64,000 nucleotides of DNA from Scylla paramamosain. Lineage: Eukaryota > Arthropoda > Malacostraca > Decapoda > Portunidae. The translations under genes were made by a program, and so were the position numbers. Positions 60,781 to 64,000 of this stretch are shown in pieces. The notes under the pieces are model-generated. The model was not told the DNA's origin. It saw only the letters and a list, made by a program, of their open reading frames with translations, and ran no database searches. Location: contig NC_087151.1 in the NCBI RefSeq assembly GCF_035594125.1, forward strand, positions 25,111,021-25,175,020, in the 5' to 3' direction. Position 1 is the stretch's first letter; the number at the start of each line of letters is the position of its first letter.

Positions 60781-62130
60781 AATGCACTCATACAGAACAA
60801 TATAACACAAAATAAAATAAAAGACGACACTAAAAGATAATTAAATAAAATTCTTAATATTCTAATTATTAAAAAATGAAAACAATACGTTTTCTCATAT
60901 CGATGACACGAAGTATTAAAGTTAATACCATTATAGGTGTCGTGCGTGCCACATCACGGAGGAAATCTACGGACATCAATTAATTGTACCTGCATGTGTG
61001 TATGTATATACAGAGAGAGAGAGAGAGAGAGAGAGGACCTCTCTCTCATCGAGAGGCAGGATGCAGTGCCGACGTATACAATAACGGTTATGTAATTCTT
61101 TGTCGTACATCCAACGGAGATTTCAACGAATTTTCAATCCCGGCAGAGTTTTGTTCATGGCTGAAATGGAGCTTGACTAGAAGGTATAAAGGTGAACGGT
61201 GTAAGGCGCTGGCATTATGTAACTGATGAAGCACGTAACAAGTGTCTGTCCGTAATTAGGTTGCGTTTTCTTACGTGCAAAAAAGTAACTATACGTTGTG
61301 TAATTGCACTTTTAATACGATTCAGCTAAGTAAAGCAACTCTATGATCTTAATACCAAATTATACATGATATGAAGTAATACTGAGCCTCGTAAACTGAA
61401 TGTACTTATCCCCGTCTGTTATAACAAATGAAAGGTCAATCACCGAATACAATATATTTTCAGTGCTGCATTCATCAACTAATATGTAAAATGAAATTAG
61501 TCAAATTCAGTATGGAGTTGATCATTATCATGAAACTGAAAATGTCTATGGTGGGGTTCAAATATTTTTAACCGAGTGCTATCGATGTCCATACTACATA
61601 ATTAAATTCTTAAAACATCTGATGTCAAAATAGCAAGAGAATGGAATGATAAGACAAAATATGTAAATATTTCATACTAGAAAAGACATTTACATAAATT
61701 TTGAAAGTGTACACGAATTGGGATACCAGTCATAATTGTACACGCATTGTCCAGGACAGGTGAAGCTTTCTAGCTCAAACTAAGCTCAAACTGATAACTC
61801 AAAGGTGTCTTATTTACTCCTCCTGTCTCCTCTGCATGAAGTTATATGTACATACGTATGACGAGCATAATAGTGTAAGAGTAGTTTGGCGATGAAAATG
61901 ACATAAGTGTCCCTTCCCCCTAAAAAAAATAAATAAATAAATAAACAAAAAAATACAAATAATAATCTCATATTCGTTGTATGCACAGACAGGGAGTAAT
62001 CCAGGTTGACACTTTCTTCTGATAAAGTGGCAAAGAAATACCAACTGTAAAATCAAATGAACTGACAAATAATGCCACACGAGTCATTGAACATAAGTCA
62101 TGTGAGGCCAATTCTCATCCTGTTAACTAT
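60781..62130. other. AT-rich spacer upstream of MARF1
   Basis: No coding signal recognised. I looked specifically for an NYN-domain exon on the minus strand and saw none. Confidence 0.45.
61012..61035. repeat. (GA)n short
   Basis: About 12 units, followed by CCTCTCTCTC that can pair with it. Confidence 0.85.
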
Positions 62131-62800
62131 TATTACTAGTAGTAGTAGTAGTAGTTTATTGACAAAGTACCATTACAAATTGATAAGATACATATTATTC
62201 TGATCTCTACTTCGTCCAAATTGAATTGATAAGTCACATTATGTAGAGAGCCGCTTACTAGGTATTAATAACTAAACAAATTATCTTAAGTTTAAGAACT
62301 TTCCTACTGAGTACATAGAAAATACAAAAAAGAAATTCACCGAAATAAAACATGACACGTACATTTAAATGCAAAAATTACCAGAGCTTAGAGAATATAA
62401 GTAAAATACATTAACAGTATTTACCTTAAACAGATGTCTGCCCTATCTTTTAAGAGTAATTTTTATAAAATTTCAGAACTGCATATACATAGTCACAAAC
62501 TTCCTCCAGATGGGTGTTATCAGTAAACATTGCTTGTAGGGTGTCATATGTGATGTGTGGGTGGTCATTCCTGTGTTGTGCACTGAGTGGACAGTGTAAC
62601 AATGCATGTTCCTCTGTTTGTATGTGTGTGCCATCACAGGGACACACACGCTGGTCACGCGGGGTTCGACTCCACCGCCCCACTTCAATTCGGAGACTGT
62701 GTGACATGAGACGTAGTCTCATCTGCCTTAAAAGAAGACAGCTGAGACAAGGCTTCTATATACATAACTATCTACATTTAAAAGCATTTCCTCACATATT
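62131..62800 (-). mobile_element. 3' end of a third LINE with zinc-knuckle C-terminus and (CTA)n tail
   Basis: The minus-strand frame 62722-62450 reads LRQMRLRLMSHSLRIEVGRW, RVCPCDGTHIQTEEHALLHC and VCDYVYAVLKFY. This is the C-x-C...H...C (zf-RVT-like) tail found at the C-terminus of many LINE reverse transcriptases. It is followed by about 300 nt of AT-rich 3' UTR ending AATAAACTACTACTACTACT, that is, a poly(A)-like signal running straight into a (CTA)n tail at 62131-62157. The RT core is not present in the window. Confidence 0.65.
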
Positions 62801-64000
62801 TTACCTCCATCCTCTTTGGAAGAGAGGATTACACCATACTGCCATATTGCATGTATGCCAGTTGCACAGCATATGTGGCAATTTCTACATCAGGACCTGA
62901 CCACAGAGCTGATCTATCCCTGCTGCAACATGACAGATTATCCCCTATTCCCACCTGATTCAATCCACTGACAGGGCCAGATACAGGAGAACTTCCCATC
63001 AAGGTCATTAAGACCATATTCATAATTTTACAACTGCACTTTGGCTGTTGGTCTGTGTTTGAAAATCCTTCCAGTGAGACCTTACACCTCACCATGTGTG
63101 TGGCTCATTTGGCACAGCCATGAGGCAGGAAATCAGAGCGTCACTGGCAGCCACCATGTAAGCATCTGCAACACATACCATGTAGGGCCTCTGATGGCTG
63201 TTCTTATATTGGTGTCTCCCCTCTGAATATACAGTATCACCAAGGAATGTTGCCTCATCCATTTTTATCTACATAAAAAAGAATAAATAAATAAAATAAA
63301 TAAATAATTCACCTGATTCCAACCTCAGTCCCTCCAGCAGGGATACATGTGAAACTTTTTTTCCTTTTATTAACTACTCCTTCACCCAAATCCTTCTTTT
63401 TTTCTGGTTTTCTTATCTGAAAGTGTATTAGTGCAAAACACTGTGCATGCTGTCATAGACTGCAGGTCAGCTTCAGGAAGCGGCTCCATGTTATCACTGT
63501 GATGGCATGACACAGAGTGTTGATTTTTCATGAGGCCACCACACCATATGTGTGCCTCATAGGGCTGACAATGCCCCACCTACTTTTATCCACCAGATGG
63601 GCCAGGCCGGATCAAGTGTGAGAGTAAGTTGTAGGAGGAGGAATGGTGTGGTGAAATGATGATGCGAGAAGCAAAAGAAAAGGAAAAGAATTATGTGCAC
63701 TCATTATGTCCCCAACAGTATAGAAGGAAATAGAGGCACAGAGGTGGCAAAGATCTAGGAAAATGTGGGCAATTAAAAAATTGTGGATATTTAAGTATGC
63801 ATGGATTTGTGTAAATATCTGTAGAAAAGAAGTGGGAATGGGAGAAGAAATAAGAAAAATATGGAATGATGTAAATGAGTGCTTCAAGAAAGAATGGGTG
63901 AGGGAGTAAAGTGGTGATAGCTGCAGATATGAGTGGAAAGTGGTGAGGTAAGCAGGGGCAGCAGAAAAATAGGGAGTAGATATATACACCCCACCACCCA
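62801..64000. other. Unassigned end of the window
   Basis: No recognisable protein. A-rich (AATA)n runs at 63277-63308 resemble a retroelement tail, but no element body is recognised beside it. Confidence 0.4.

Noticed and set aside
62655..62670. tRNA B-box-like GGGTTCGACTCC
   Set aside because: It lies within the antisense of the LINE C-terminal coding sequence; no A box or cloverleaf around it. I found no tRNA or rRNA anywhere in the window.
63612..63989. 125-codon minus-strand frame rich in Ser, Phe, His and Leu
   Set aside because: Low-complexity reading opposite an A/G-rich stretch; no domain, signal or splice pattern.

Overview
This is eukaryotic nuclear DNA from an arthropod, most likely a decapod crustacean (inference). 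It is intron-rich and AT-rich. About 40 perfect dinucleotide and short tandem arrays add up to nearly 5 kb. It carries decayed LINEs, and its two genes look like invertebrate members of animal families. There are no operons, CRISPR arrays or bacterial-type systems.

Layout. 1-24 kb: no protein gene recognised; microsatellites, a terminal-inverted-repeat element (8355-8566), a large imperfect palindrome (18655-19366) and a dead CR1-type LINE (20640-22955). 24.3-31.6 kb, plus strand: a complete 12-coding-exon gene for a 566-residue SLC23 nucleobase/ascorbate transporter. All splice phases close. 31.6-37.5 kb: intergenic, with a 5'-truncated LINE, a 182-bp palindromic MITE candidate flanked by TTAA, and a (GA)n(CA)n block. 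37.6-60.6 kb, minus strand: a 19-coding-exon MARF1 orthologue (1283 residues) with a partial RRM, one full RRM, about eight LOTUS/OST-HTH repeats and the conserved C-terminal tail. Its introns hold a 1479-bp uninterrupted (TG)n tract, more copies of the poly(A) LINE family, a tandem duplication and a TTAGG-like block. 60.6-64 kb: promoter-like sequence and a third LINE relic.

The two genes are tail-to-tail (SLC23 plus, MARF1 minus, about 6 kb apart) and have no evident functional link. SLC23 is a membrane transporter. MARF1 is a post-transcriptional RNA regulator that lacks an NYN nuclease domain in this window. The points most worth a second look are the (TG)n tract in a MARF1 intron, the 0.7-kb palindrome, the start of the MARF1 model inside RRM1, the altered signature and substrate-site residues of the SLC23 protein, and the selection-maintained identity between two LOTUS domains.
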